Source: Candidatus Pseudobacter hemicellulosilyticus (GTDB taxonomy: Bacteria; Bacteroidota; Bacteroidia; Chitinophagales; Chitinophagaceae). From it: a stretch of DNA of 64,000 nucleotides. Position numbers and translations under genes: made by a program. Within the stretch, counting starts at the first letter, position 1. Each line of letters starts with the position of its first letter. The notes under the pieces were generated by a model. The model saw nothing but the letters and a program-made list of their open reading frames with translations, had not been told where the DNA came from and ran no database searches. This document shows, in pieces, positions 17,041 to 26,145 of the stretch. The stretch lies in NCBI GenBank assembly GCA_029202545.1, contig CP119311.1, positions 124,001 through 188,000 of the forward strand, written 5' to 3'.

Positions 17041-17475
17041 GTGCATTTTTTAGCTACTTTCGCCAGGATTTGTAAAAGATCTGTCAGCTTGAACCAGGCC
17101 CGTAAAATAGCAGCCTCTTTTCTTTTCTTCATTTTGCTTGTCGCCATGATGAAGAATACCGCCCTGCTTGTCTTTTACCAGGTCAACACCACCGCCTTCG
17201 TGGAAGCCTTCTGCGTCAACAAATTCCGCCCCCAGCTGCATTGTGACGGTAAATGTAAACTGGCCTCCATCATCAAGGAGAAAGAGCAGAAAGAAGCCGC
17301 CGAGACCCTGGCCTCCATGCAGACCGAGACCGTATTTATTGAACAACCCGCAGCACCCCTGCTGCATACCGCCGGCGCCCATATCCAGCCGGCACAATAC
17401 CCCACCCGGAATACCAGCCTCTACCGTTTCCTGCTGCTGTCCCGCACCGACAAGCCCCCGCAAGCAATAGCCTGA
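17041..17475 (+). CDS. Small membrane-anchored protein with a CxNKxRPxLxCxGxC motif, copper-locus associated
   Basis: The frame opens with GTG at 17041 (144 residues); a TTG at 17089 is an alternative start just before the hydrophobic helix AASFLFFILLVAMM. The helix is followed by a conserved-looking metal-ligand cluster FCVNKFRPQLHCDGKC (C58, H67, C68, C72) and a charged KEKEQKEAAE segment. Short proteins with a similar C-N-K-x-x-P...C-x-G-x-C(H) block are, to my memory, common in Bacteroidota next to TonB receptors. Here the next genes are a Met/His-rich lipoprotein and an OprC-like receptor, so a metal-related role, probably copper, is likely. The exact function is unknown. Confidence 0.7.
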   Translation: MHFLATFARICKRSVSLNQARKIAASFLFFILLVAMMKNTALLVFYQVNTTAFVEAFCVNKFRPQLHCDGKCKLASIIKEKEQKEAAETLASMQTETVFIEQPAAPLLHTAGAHIQPAQYPTRNTSLYRFLLLSRTDKPPQAIA

Positions 17476-17593
17476 TCCTCCGCTGTTACCTGATGGATCC
17501 ATTCCTGCACTGGCATAGTGAGGATGCTTTTTATGCATACCCCTGAACCAGTCAGTACCTGATCCACTATTGCTTACACTTTATTCATCTATA

Positions 17594-18430
17594 ATGAGAT
17601 CATTATCTGTTTGCTGCCTGCTGGGCGCTCTGTTCCTGTTTGCCTCCTGTTCCAAAGACAATGACAAGACCACTGTTGATGATACCCAGGGCCTTACCCG
17701 TATCCAGACCCTTTCCAATGAGTTCCATCTTGTTGACCTCTATACCGCCAACGGTAAATTCCAGACCGGCTATAACGCTATTTATTTCCAGGTAAAGACA
17801 AAGGACGGTAGCCCCGTGAATGAGCTGAGCGCCAGCTGGACGCCCATCATGCATATGACCAGCATGTCCCACTCCTGCCCCGCTTCCACCATCAGCAAAA
17901 AAGAAAATACCCAGGGCCTCTACCAGGGTTATGTGATATTCCAGATGGCCGAAAACCAGGAAGAATACTGGGAGCTGAAAATTGATTATACCGTTAACGG
18001 GACCAGCTATTCTGCCTTCAGCAGGATCCCCGTTACCGCCGCCCCCCGCGCCACTGTGCAGTCGTTCCAGGGCAGCGACGATAAACGTTATGTACTGGCG
18101 CTGGTAGAGCCCGTCAGCCCCAAAGTAGGGCTCAATGATATGACGGCCGCCCTCTACCGCATGAGCTCCATGACGCAGTTTGACCGCGTGGACAATTACA
18201 GCATTGAGATAGATCCTCGCATGCCGGGCATGGGCAACCATGGTTCGCCCAATAATGTTCACCTGGTACAGGGAACTGATAAACTCTATCATGGTAAGCT
18301 GAGCCTCACCATGACCGGCTACTGGAAGATCAACCTCCGGCTGCTGGACGCCGGCAGTACCCCCATCAAGGGCGAAGCTATTGAAGGCGAGACCACAGCC
18401 AGCAGTCTCTATTTTGAGACCGAGTTCTGA
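17594..18430 (+). CDS. Met/His-rich lipoprotein, probable periplasmic copper-binding (YtkA-like) protein
   Basis: The ATG at 17594 gives a clear lipoprotein signal (MRSLSVCCLLG, lipobox FASC, Cys19); an in-frame TTG at 17570 would only add residues. The 278-residue protein contains two similar halves. The first has WTPIMHMTSMSHSCP (M86, H87, M88, M91, H93, C95), the second MPGMGNHGSPNNVH followed by GYWKINLRLLD. These Met/His clusters on a beta-sandwich are what is seen in YtkA/FixH-like and copper-carrier proteins. It lies between the small Cys protein and an OprC-like TonB receptor, so I infer that it handles copper at the outer or inner membrane. The family assignment is by motif only. Confidence 0.7.
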   Translation: MRSLSVCCLLGALFLFASCSKDNDKTTVDDTQGLTRIQTLSNEFHLVDLYTANGKFQTGYNAIYFQVKTKDGSPVNELSASWTPIMHMTSMSHSCPASTISKKENTQGLYQGYVIFQMAENQEEYWELKIDYTVNGTSYSAFSRIPVTAAPRATVQSFQGSDDKRYVLALVEPVSPKVGLNDMTAALYRMSSMTQFDRVDNYSIEIDPRMPGMGNHGSPNNVHLVQGTDKLYHGKLSLTMTGYWKINLRLLDAGSTPIKGEAIEGETTASSLYFETEF

Positions 18431-18443
18431 TCAGGTAATCCGC

Positions 18444-18495
18444 GGTCCCGGTACCTGCTGGCGCATGCTGCTGCAAGCCCGGCCGGTACCGGACC
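18444..18495 (+). promoter_or_regulatory. Inter-gene stem-loop between lipoprotein and TonB receptor
   Basis: GGTCCCGGTACC (18444-18455) pairs with GGTACCGGACC (18485-18495) with one bulge. There is no T-run, so it is not a simple terminator; it might tune expression between the two genes. Confidence 0.35.
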
Positions 18496-18515
18496 TTCAC
18501 TCCCAACCATGTAGT

Positions 18516-20531
18516 ATGAAAGTATTTATTACCGGCAGCATCGGCCTGCTCCTGGCGCTCAGCGCCAGCGCACAGACCCTGCCCGCCGCCCGTCGCGATA
18601 CCCTTTTCACCGATTCCCTTCCTGTACGCTCCCTCCAGGAAGTGATTGTGATTGCCCGTCAATCTATTGCCAATAAGAACCCCAAGCTTTTATCCGGCCT
18701 GGACAGTTACCTGGAAAGCCACCAGCAGGTGAACATGATCAAAAGAGGCGCTTACGCCTGGGAGCCCCTGCTCAACGGCATGGCCACTGAAAGAAGCGTG
18801 ATCACCATTGACGGCATGCGCATCTACGGCGCCTGTACCGATAAGATGGATCCGGTTACTTCCTATGTGGAGACCACCAACCTCAGCCAGGCGGTGATCC
18901 ACAGCGGGCAGTCGGGCGGCGCCAACGGCGCCACCATTGCCGGCAGCATCGACCTGGTCCGCAACAAAGCGGGCTTCGGCCCGGAAGGCAGCAGGGGCCA
19001 GGCTTTCGCAGGTTTTGAAACCAATAACCAGCAAAAAATAGCTGGCGGCGCCTACCAGTATTCAACGGAGAAATCCTTTGCCGACCTGGACCTCACTTAC
19101 CGGGACGCCAATAACTACAAAGCAGGCAAGGGAGATGAAGTTTCCTGGTCGCAGTTCACCAAGTACAATGTATCCGCCAACCTGGGCCGCATGCTGAGCC
19201 CGCACCAGCAGGTGGAAGCTTCGCTGATCTACGACAGGGCCAGCAACGTTGGTTATCCCGCCCTGCCCATGGACGTATCACTGGCCGAAGCCTTTATTGG
19301 TTCTCTCGCCTACAAACAGCACCAGCCACTGCCCTTTATTGACTACTGGGAATCCAAGCTCTATTACAATTCTGTCACCCATGTGATGGACGACAGCCAG
19401 CGGCCTGATGTGCCCGTCCGCATGGACATGCCCGGCTGGAGCAGGACCAGCGGCGGTTACTCCGTGATCAATGGAGAAGCCCGCCGGCATCAATGGAAAG
19501 CCACGCTCAGTGCGCATCATAACTATTCCCTGGCCGAGATGACCATGTTCTCCAACGATCCCGGTGAAAAGGATATGTTCATGCTGACCTGGCCGGGCGT
19601 ACACACTTATTATGGCGGCCTTTTTGCCAGCGATCAATATGCTTTTGCCAGCAACTGGACCCTGTCCGCCAGCGCCGGCCTGGGCATGCAGTATAACCGC
19701 GTGAACCAGGGGCTGGGACTGGAAAGCATGCAGATCTTTTACCCGGACATGTCCCGCAGCCAGCAACACTGGCTGAAAAGCTTTGCCGCCAGCCTCCGCT
19801 TCAAGCCTTCCTCCTGGCAGTTCAGCCTCGGTGCAGCCTATGGAGAAAGAGCGCCCGGCGTATCCGAAGGGTATGGTTTTTACCTGTTCAACAGCTTTGA
19901 CAGGTTTGACTATATCGGCAATCCACACCTGAAAAAGGAACGATCCCTGGAAGCCAATGCCAGCATCGGTTTCAGCAACCAGCAGCTGGACATCCAGTGG
20001 AAGAACGCTTTCTTCCATATCAATGATTATATTATTGGCATTCCTGATCCGGCTGTGCTGCCTATGACCATTGGCGCTGCCGGCATTAAAGTGTACCAGT
20101 CCCTGCGTTATGCGCAACTGTTCAACAGCAGCCTGGAAGCTGCCTATACTTTTTCGCCGTTATGGTCGCTGTCCGGTAAGGCCAGCTACAGAAGAGGACG
20201 CAGTAATGAGGGGGGTAACCTGCCGCTGATCCAGCCGCTGAGCTATGGCAGCACCCTGCAGTTCAAACGCAAAGCGCTTAGCAGCGGCGTTTCCCTTGAA
20301 GGAGCGCTCAGACAAACGAAATACAACCCGGCCTTTGGGGAAACAGCTGCCGGCGCCTATACACTGGTGAACCTATGGGCAGGCTATAAATTCAAGCTGG
20401 GCCAGCAGAGCCTGCTCCTGAAAGCGGGTGCAGAGAACCTGCTGGACAGGCGCTACAGTACTTTTGCAGACTGGAACCGCATTCCGCGTATGGGCAGGAA
20501 TATTTTTGTAAATGCAGTGTTTGGATTTTAA
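18516..20531 (+). CDS. OprC/NosA-like TonB-dependent receptor, probable copper importer
   Basis: The start is placed at 18516 (MKVFITGSIG), which yields a normal signal peptide ending at SASAQ; the longer frame from 18381 would overlap the lipoprotein gene. The 671-residue protein has a plug domain (VIVIARQ, RSVITIDGMRIYG, IAGSIDLV) and a barrel ending in the expected aromatic residue (VFGF). In the plug, ACTDKMDP provides C107 and M111, the CxxxM pattern by which Pseudomonas OprC binds copper. A Met-rich loop (AEMTMF, EKDMFML) could supply further ligands. It follows two probable copper-binding proteins. The receptor class is certain, the copper substrate a strong inference. Confidence 0.85.
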   Translation: MKVFITGSIGLLLALSASAQTLPAARRDTLFTDSLPVRSLQEVIVIARQSIANKNPKLLSGLDSYLESHQQVNMIKRGAYAWEPLLNGMATERSVITIDGMRIYGACTDKMDPVTSYVETTNLSQAVIHSGQSGGANGATIAGSIDLVRNKAGFGPEGSRGQAFAGFETNNQQKIAGGAYQYSTEKSFADLDLTYRDANNYKAGKGDEVSWSQFTKYNVSANLGRMLSPHQQVEASLIYDRASNVGYPALPMDVSLAEAFIGSLAYKQHQPLPFIDYWESKLYYNSVTHVMDDSQRPDVPVRMDMPGWSRTSGGYSVINGEARRHQWKATLSAHHNYSLAEMTMFSNDPGEKDMFMLTWPGVHTYYGGLFASDQYAFASNWTLSASAGLGMQYNRVNQGLGLESMQIFYPDMSRSQQHWLKSFAASLRFKPSSWQFSLGAAYGERAPGVSEGYGFYLFNSFDRFDYIGNPHLKKERSLEANASIGFSNQQLDIQWKNAFFHINDYIIGIPDPAVLPMTIGAAGIKVYQSLRYAQLFNSSLEAAYTFSPLWSLSGKASYRRGRSNEGGNLPLIQPLSYGSTLQFKRKALSSGVSLEGALRQTKYNPAFGETAAGAYTLVNLWAGYKFKLGQQSLLLKAGAENLLDRRYSTFADWNRIPRMGRNIFVNAVFGF

Positions 20532-20533
20532 TC

Positions 20534-21775
20534 TTACCGTACCTGTCCGTTACCCTGGACCAGCCATTTCTCTGTGACCAGCTTTTCCAGGGCAAAGGGT
20601 CCTCGGGCATGCAGTTTCTGCGTGGAGATACCGATCTCCGCGCCCAGACCAAACTCTTCGCCATCCGTAAAACGGGTAGAAGCATTGGTATAAACGGCGG
20701 CAGCATCCACTTCCTGCAGGAAGCGGGCGCACTGTTTTTTATTCTCCGACACAATGGCCTCAGAGTGTTTGGTGGAATACTCACGGATATGCGCCAGCGC
20801 TTCCTCCAGACCATTCACCACTTTGACGGCGCAGCGAAGGCTCAGGAACTCGCGGCCAAAATCTTCGGGTGTGGCTTTTTGCAGGTAGGGATAGCCTTTC
20901 AGCAGCGGGTAAGCTTTTTTATCGGCCAGCATTTCCACCTGGTATTCGCTGAAAGCCGGCTGCAGCTGCGCCAGGAATCTGGGCGCAATAGCCGCGTCCA
21001 CCAGCACCGTGTCCATAGAATTGCAGACCGAAGGACGGGATATCTTGGCATTGGCCACAATCCGCACCGCTTTTTGCAGGTCGGCCTGCTTCTCCACATA
21101 CACATGGCAGACGCCGGCGCCGGTCTCAATCACCGGCACCAGGCTGTTCTTGCGCACGTAGTCAATCAGCGAGGCTGATCCGCGGGGGATCAGCACATCC
21201 ACATATCTGGTGGCCGTGAACAATTCCTTTACTACCTCCCTGTCGGATGGCAGGAGGGTAACACAGCCCGGATCAATGTCCTGTTCCTTCAGCACTTTTT
21301 TGATCAGGGCTACAGCGGCCTTATTGGTATGCTCCGCTTCACTGCTGCCTTTCAGCAGGGCCGCATTGCGGCTGCGCAGGCAGAGCGCTGCAATATCGAA
21401 AGTGACATTGGGCCTTGATTCATAGATGGCGCCTACTACGCCAAGGGGTACGCTGATCTTTTGCAGCAGCAGTCCGTTGGGCAGGGTCCTTTCTTCCAGC
21501 AGCTGACCACCGGGATCCGGCAGTCTGGCAATGGTGCGGATGCTATTGGCAATAGTATGGATACGCTCCTGGTTCAGCAGGAGCCGGTCGTTCCGGGGAT
21601 TATCAGGCGCCTGTTTAGCCAGGTCTTTTTTATTGGCCCGGATCAGCGCCGCGCTATTGGCTTCCAGCGCAGCGGCCAGGGCTATCAGGGCTGCTTTCAC
21701 CTGCTTCTCTTTTGTCTTGCGCAGGTTGATAGCGGCTGTATGGGTTTGCCCGATCAGGGCTGCTGTTGATTTCAT
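20534..21775 (-). CDS. proA: Gamma-glutamyl phosphate reductase
   Basis: The 413-residue protein shows all ProA features: an aldehyde-dehydrogenase-like NADPH-binding domain (YESRPNVTFDIAALCLRSRNA, LLKGSSEAE), the catalytic cysteine in RPSVCNSMDTVLVD, and the C-terminal block TRFTDGEEFGLGAEIGIST, LHARGPFALEKLVTEKW. It reduces gamma-glutamyl phosphate to glutamate-5-semialdehyde in proline synthesis. It lies 10 bases after proB in the same direction, so both enzymes of this step are co-transcribed. Its stop lies 2 bases from the convergent TonB receptor stop, leaving no room for a separate terminator. Confidence 0.97.
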   Translation of the reverse strand: MKSTAALIGQTHTAAINLRKTKEKQVKAALIALAAALEANSAALIRANKKDLAKQAPDNPRNDRLLLNQERIHTIANSIRTIARLPDPGGQLLEERTLPNGLLLQKISVPLGVVGAIYESRPNVTFDIAALCLRSRNAALLKGSSEAEHTNKAAVALIKKVLKEQDIDPGCVTLLPSDREVVKELFTATRYVDVLIPRGSASLIDYVRKNSLVPVIETGAGVCHVYVEKQADLQKAVRIVANAKISRPSVCNSMDTVLVDAAIAPRFLAQLQPAFSEYQVEMLADKKAYPLLKGYPYLQKATPEDFGREFLSLRCAVKVVNGLEEALAHIREYSTKHSEAIVSENKKQCARFLQEVDAAAVYTNASTRFTDGEEFGLGAEIGISTQKLHARGPFALEKLVTEKWLVQGNGQVR

Positions 21776-21785
21776 GGTTGACTGT

Positions 21786-22820
21786 TTAAAAGATCACGAT
21801 ATCATCCGCATGCGCGGCCACCACATTTTTTACCGGGATATTTTCCTGGATAGCCCCTGTGCCCAGTTTCACTTTGGCCACCCCGATGATATTGGTTTCT
21901 TCATCCATCAGCTGCACTACTTCACCGGCTACAAATTTACCCTTCACTTCGCGGATGCCTACGGTCAGCAGGCTGCGGCGCTGGAGCAGGGCTTTGGCCG
22001 CACCTTTATCCACCACAATGCGGCCGATGGTGATAGAACCGCTGGCCAGCCATTTCTGGCGGGCTTTGAGGTTGGAAGGCTGTGGCAGGAATGTTGTGCC
22101 GTTCTTACCGGCCAGGGCAGCGGCAAAGGGCTTATCGCCTTTCAGGCCGCAGATATTGACCTGTATGCCCAGGCCATTGGCCAGGCGGGTAAAGGTCAGC
22201 TTGCTGGTCATGCCACCCAGCCCCAGGCTGCTTTTATCGGTACTCACATAACCGAGGATGGTATTGTCAATTTTCTGTACTACAGGAATGATCTTTTTCT
22301 CGTTATCCATGAACCCACCTACAGAAGTGCAGATGATCAGAGCTTCGGCGTCAAAGCCGATGGCCATCAGGGTAGCCAGCTCATCGTTATCAGAGAATTT
22401 CAGTTCTACGTTGCTGATCAGGTCATTCTCATTCACAATGGGCAGGATACCATTGTCCCAGAAAGTGGAAAAGGTTTCCTTCAGTTGCAGGAACTGCGGC
22501 CGGTTGGAGAAATGATAGCGCTCACAGAGGGCCTGTGCCACGGGGATCTGGTATTTATCAAAATGTTTCTGGTATAAACGGATCAGAAGCGGGTTGCCTA
22601 CGGCGGCAGCGGCCTTGCGTTCGGTGAGGGTTCCCTTGTATTGCCGGATAAAGGCTTTACCGGATCCAACAGCGCCGCTGGAGACCAGCACAATACGGTA
22701 GCGGGCGGAAAGTTCCGCAATTTCAGCAGCCACTTTTTTCATGATGGCCTGGCTGATGACACCCTTATTGTCGGTAATGACGGCTGTTCCCAGCTTGATG
22801 ACTAAAACGGGTTGTTGCAT
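21786..22820 (-). CDS. proB: Glutamate 5-kinase
   Basis: The 344-residue protein has an amino acid kinase domain (LVIKLGTAVITD at the N-terminus, IVLVSSGAVGSGKAF, PIVNENDLIS, LGLGGMTSKL) followed by a shortened PUA domain (about residues 260-344, SITIGRIVVDKGAAKALL, GKFVAGEVVQL). It phosphorylates glutamate using ATP as the first committed step of proline synthesis. It is upstream of proA in one operon. The C-terminal PUA region is slightly shorter than in Escherichia coli. Confidence 0.96.
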   Translation of the reverse strand: MQQPVLVIKLGTAVITDNKGVISQAIMKKVAAEIAELSARYRIVLVSSGAVGSGKAFIRQYKGTLTERKAAAAVGNPLLIRLYQKHFDKYQIPVAQALCERYHFSNRPQFLQLKETFSTFWDNGILPIVNENDLISNVELKFSDNDELATLMAIGFDAEALIICTSVGGFMDNEKKIIPVVQKIDNTILGYVSTDKSSLGLGGMTSKLTFTRLANGLGIQVNICGLKGDKPFAAALAGKNGTTFLPQPSNLKARQKWLASGSITIGRIVVDKGAAKALLQRRSLLTVGIREVKGKFVAGEVVQLMDEETNIIGVAKVKLGTGAIQENIPVKNVVAAHADDIVIF

Positions 22821-22842
22821 GCCGCAAAAATACGTCAGTTCC

Positions 22843-23481
22843 TTAATGCAGCAGCCCTGAATCCACTACGCGGCGCAGGTATTTTTTGTCCTGGATGATC
22901 CAGGTCACTTCATACTTGCCGATGGTCTCATGGTTCAGCATGTAGATATAGAGCGTGCGTTTGTCGGGCGAAAGGTACACGCCGTTATTGGTGCGGGTAC
23001 TGCCATTGGCGCCGGAATAGGTGAACTCCGGGCTGTAGAGATCAAAGATGGCGGTCTGCGGAATGGCGATGGTGTCCTTGCCGATGAGGACGGTCACCGA
23101 AGCAATATTGCTCTGGGGAACAGAACCATAGCTGCCATAAAAGGGTTTATTGTCGATCTTGACGAGGTATTTCTCATCAAAATATTGCAGTTTATGTTCG
23201 GAGGGGCGGAATACGCCGCCTTTGATGGTGACGGAAAAGCTGTCGTACTCAAACGTGATGAAGTTGGCGCCAAAATCCACAGCGGGAATGCTTTGCAGCG
23301 GCTGTTTGTTAAGCCGGTCGTCCAGGGCCGCAAAGGCAAAAGCGGCCAGGTCGTTCTTCAGGTCTTTCTCCGCCATACGGGTATAGGCTTCCCGCTTGTT
23401 GCGATTGTCAGGATAGGAATCGCTCTGAGCCAGTGCAGAAAAAGCTGTCAGCAAAAAAACCGGTAACAGGAAAAGACGCAT
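22843..23481 (-). CDS. Secreted protein of unknown function upstream of proBA
   Basis: The ATG at 23481 gives a signal peptide (MRLFLLPVFLLTAFSALAQ); a longer frame upstream adds no plausible sequence. The mature 190 residues read as beta-rich (FEYDSFSVTIKGGVF, KRTLYIYMLNHETIGKYEVTWIIQDKK), with a symmetrical KYLVKIDNKPFYG segment. I do not recognise the family. It lies 22 bases upstream of proB in the same direction and could be co-transcribed, but nothing connects it with proline synthesis. Confidence 0.75.
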   Translation of the reverse strand: MRLFLLPVFLLTAFSALAQSDSYPDNRNKREAYTRMAEKDLKNDLAAFAFAALDDRLNKQPLQSIPAVDFGANFITFEYDSFSVTIKGGVFRPSEHKLQYFDEKYLVKIDNKPFYGSYGSVPQSNIASVTVLIGKDTIAIPQTAIFDLYSPEFTYSGANGSTRTNNGVYLSPDKRTLYIYMLNHETIGKYEVTWIIQDKKYLRRVVDSGLLH

Positions 23482-23625
23482 AGTATGGATTTTAGGGCTA
23501 AGGTAAGAAATGAGCGGGCAAATTAAAATGCCGGATAGCCCCGGCAGCAAATGTTAACAGGACGACTGGAAAATCAGCTACCCCAAGCTCCTGGCAGGCC
23601 CTGCACCGGGCGCTATAAGCCGGTT

Positions 23626-25059
23626 CTATATAGAGATGCTCCAGATATCTTTCAGCGCCCGCCTGGCCGCATGGTAGCCGCACATGCCGTGAACCCCGCC
23701 ACCGGGCGGTGTGGAGGAACTGCACAGGTACAATCCTTTGGCCGAAGTACGATAGGGAGAGCCACGAAGCGCCGGCCGGGTGAAGAGCTGGCCCAGGTCC
23801 AGGATGCCCCCATTGATATCCCCGCCGATATAATTATTGTTGTAGTCTTCCAGCGCCACCGTATCCATGGTATGGCGGGCCAGGATCCGCTCCCGGAAGC
23901 CGGGCGCAAAACGTTCTACCTGCCGCTCTATGATTTCGGTCATATCTTTCCGTGATCCATTCGGAACATGGCAATAGGCCCAGCCGGTATGTTTGCCGGC
24001 GGGGGTGCGACTGCCATCAAACAAGCTCTGCTGCGCCAGCAGTACGTAAGGCTGTTCGGGATACCCGCCCTGCGCTACCTGCTGTTCGGACAGCTGCACA
24101 GCTTCCAGGGTATGGCCCAGGTGTACCGTGCCTGCTTCTCGACAGCCTTCGGCCGTAAAAGGGATCGGCCCATCCAGGGCCCAGTCTATTTTGAATACAC
24201 CCATGCCATAGCGATACCGCTCCAGCTGCCATTTGTATATAGAAGAAAAACGATGCCCTGCAATAGCCAGCAGCTGCCGCGGCGTAATATCAAATAACAC
24301 CGCATGGGAAGAAGGCAGCTGGTCCAGGGAACGCACAGGCGTATTGGTCTCTATGCGTCCGCCCAAGGAAAGAAAATATGCGCCCAGTGCATCCGCAATG
24401 GACTGTGAGCCACCTTTGGCCACAGGCCAGCCCTTTACATGAGCGGCGGCCAGCAGCACCAGCGCTATGGCTGAAGTGGCAGCACTGGTCAGCGGCAGCA
24501 TGGCATGCGCCGCCATTCCCGCCCACAGGCCACGGGCCTCGCGGGTGCTGAATCGGTTGGCCATGGTGCTGGCGGACCGGAGCCCTTTCCAGCCAAACTG
24601 CGCCAGGGCCAGGGGATTGGCCGGGAACCGCAGGGGCCCCAGCAGATCGGGCGAGAGACTATCCCACTGGCTTACCAGCGGCCGCACCAGGTCCAGGTAT
24701 ACCTGCTCATCAACGCCCAGCCCTGCGGCCGTTTGCTCCAGGGAGGGGCGCAGCAAAACGGCGCCGCCATCGGCAAAAGGATGTGCTGCCGCAACGGGCG
24801 GATAAATAAATTCCAGTCCCTGCGCCGCCAGGGGCATTTTTTTAAATATGGGCGAACCAGCGGCCAGCGGATGTATGGCCGAGCAGACATCATGCCGGAA
24901 GCCCGGCAGGGTCAGTTCAGCGGTCCGCAGCCCGCCCCCAATAGAAGACCGGGCTTCCAGCAGCAATACCTGAAGCCCGGCCTGTTGCAGCAGGATAGCG
25001 GCTGTGAGGCCGTTGGGCCCCGCTCCCACCACTACTGCATCCACTTCTTTTCTCGTCAT
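23626..25059 (-). CDS. FAD-dependent oxidoreductase of the phytoene desaturase type
   Basis: The start is placed at the ATG at 25059 (MTRKEVDAVVVGAG), directly before the dinucleotide-binding fold; the longer frame adds unlikely sequence. The 477-residue protein has the Rossmann GxGxxG (GAGPNGLTAA) with ARSSIGGGLRT, central LPLTSAATSAIAL and KGWPVAKGGSQSIADAL, and a C-terminal FAD block LYLCSSSTPPGGGVHGMCGYHAARRAL. Members act on carotenoids, retinoids or similar lipids. It starts 1 base from the end of the upstream hydrolase gene (stop at 25061), so the two are coupled. No other carotenoid genes are nearby, so the substrate is open. Confidence 0.88.
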   Translation of the reverse strand: MTRKEVDAVVVGAGPNGLTAAILLQQAGLQVLLLEARSSIGGGLRTAELTLPGFRHDVCSAIHPLAAGSPIFKKMPLAAQGLEFIYPPVAAAHPFADGGAVLLRPSLEQTAAGLGVDEQVYLDLVRPLVSQWDSLSPDLLGPLRFPANPLALAQFGWKGLRSASTMANRFSTREARGLWAGMAAHAMLPLTSAATSAIALVLLAAAHVKGWPVAKGGSQSIADALGAYFLSLGGRIETNTPVRSLDQLPSSHAVLFDITPRQLLAIAGHRFSSIYKWQLERYRYGMGVFKIDWALDGPIPFTAEGCREAGTVHLGHTLEAVQLSEQQVAQGGYPEQPYVLLAQQSLFDGSRTPAGKHTGWAYCHVPNGSRKDMTEIIERQVERFAPGFRERILARHTMDTVALEDYNNNYIGGDINGGILDLGQLFTRPALRGSPYRTSAKGLYLCSSSTPPGGGVHGMCGYHAARRALKDIWSISI

Positions 25060-25060
25060 G

Positions 25061-26044
25061 CTATTTTTTGTTGGGTACCTTCTTCCACTGCTCCTGGCGA
25101 TCAGTCCGCAGCACAAGACCCGTTACATTCTTTTTAGCATCCCGGATCACCTGCAATTCTATGGGCTGGTCTTCCTTCAGGAAGAATATATCGGCAGCAG
25201 CGGCTTTCAGCGGCATTTTCTGTCCCGTGCCATGCTGCACCTGCAAAGCGCCATTCTCCAATACCAGCATCACCGTATCCCCACGCTCACTGCGATAGGT
25301 ACCTGCCACTGCCTGCAGACTGGCGGCATCCGGCTGTATGGCGGTAAAGCGGAAGCGGCGGTGCGTCAGGAACCACTGGAACAGGCTGTCATTGTTATAG
25401 GTCTCGGTCCAGCTGTCATGATCCGCTTCGGGATAAACAGTAAACCTTATGCCGGGGTTCAGGGGCTTGATGGCATCTACCATCTGCTGGCTGGCAGACA
25501 GGGGCACCACACGGTCTTTGGCCCCGTGGAAAACCCACATAGGTATATGCCGCAGCTTCCATCCATCGGCAGGATCACCGCCACCGCAGATAGGCGCTAT
25601 GGCGGCAAATTCTTCAGGGTGTTTGGCGCCCAGGTTGAAGCTGCCAAAGCCTCCCATGCTAAGCCCGGTGAGATATACACGATCCGGATCTACCCGCAAA
25701 TCCTTTTTGAGCTGCTTCAGCAGGGAGTACAGGGACTCCGGCTCCCACCAGCTATTCGGTTTGCATTGAGGAGATACAATGATAAAAGGGAGTTTTTTAC
25801 CGGCAGCCACCAGTTTGGCCGGGCCATGCACCGCTACTTTCTGGATATCATCTCCCCGCTCACCGGCTCCATGCAGGAAGAGGATCAGCGGCCAGCGCTG
25901 GGTTGTATCATTCGCATATCCCTCGGGGAGATAGAGCAGATAATCCGTGACCTGCGTAAACTGTTTAGCCGTTTGCTGCGCCAGGAGCGGCAAGCCCGTT
26001 AACAGGCAGCAGGCCAGGATAAGGGTTCTTTGTAAAGCTGTCAT
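25061..26044 (-). CDS. Secreted alpha/beta hydrolase (carboxylesterase/phospholipase type)
   Basis: The 327-residue protein has a signal peptide (MTALQRTLILACCLLTGLPLLAQ). An alpha/beta hydrolase core follows: oxyanion region LFLHGAGERGDD, nucleophile elbow GLSMGGFGS, aspartate in HGAKDRVVP and histidine in EADHDSW. About 70 C-terminal residues (VAGTYRSERGDTVMLVLENG) form a small beta domain as in DUF3471-type proteins. It is probably periplasmic or surface-located. It is co-transcribed with the FAD oxidoreductase behind it; the link between the two activities is unclear. Confidence 0.87.
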   Translation of the reverse strand: MTALQRTLILACCLLTGLPLLAQQTAKQFTQVTDYLLYLPEGYANDTTQRWPLILFLHGAGERGDDIQKVAVHGPAKLVAAGKKLPFIIVSPQCKPNSWWEPESLYSLLKQLKKDLRVDPDRVYLTGLSMGGFGSFNLGAKHPEEFAAIAPICGGGDPADGWKLRHIPMWVFHGAKDRVVPLSASQQMVDAIKPLNPGIRFTVYPEADHDSWTETYNNDSLFQWFLTHRRFRFTAIQPDAASLQAVAGTYRSERGDTVMLVLENGALQVQHGTGQKMPLKAAAADIFFLKEDQPIELQVIRDAKKNVTGLVLRTDRQEQWKKVPNKK

Positions 26045-26086
26045 AATAGTAAATGATTTAATTGCCGAAAAGGCTTTAAAAGGTAC

Positions 26087-26115
26087 AAAAAAAAGCCGGT
26101 CCTATGGGACCGGCT
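26087..26115 (-). terminator. Rho-independent terminator of the NDPK-like gene
   Basis: AGCCGGTCC (26094-26102) and GGACCGGCT (26107-26115) form a 9-bp stem with loop TATG, with eight A on the plus strand before it (T-run on the minus strand). It lies about 30 bases after the stop at 26146. Confidence 0.9.
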
Positions 26116-26145
26116 GCACAGTATTCTGTATGCGTAACGCAAAAA

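Noticed and set aside
16959..17147. Minus-strand 62-residue frame opposite the copper-locus start
   Set aside because: Would fit the orphan terminator at 16841-16868, but its sequence is the antisense of the small Cys-protein gene start and has no independent support.
18381..18515. Extended N-terminus for the TonB copper receptor
   Set aside because: It overlaps the end of the preceding lipoprotein gene and would hide the clear signal peptide that starts at 18516.
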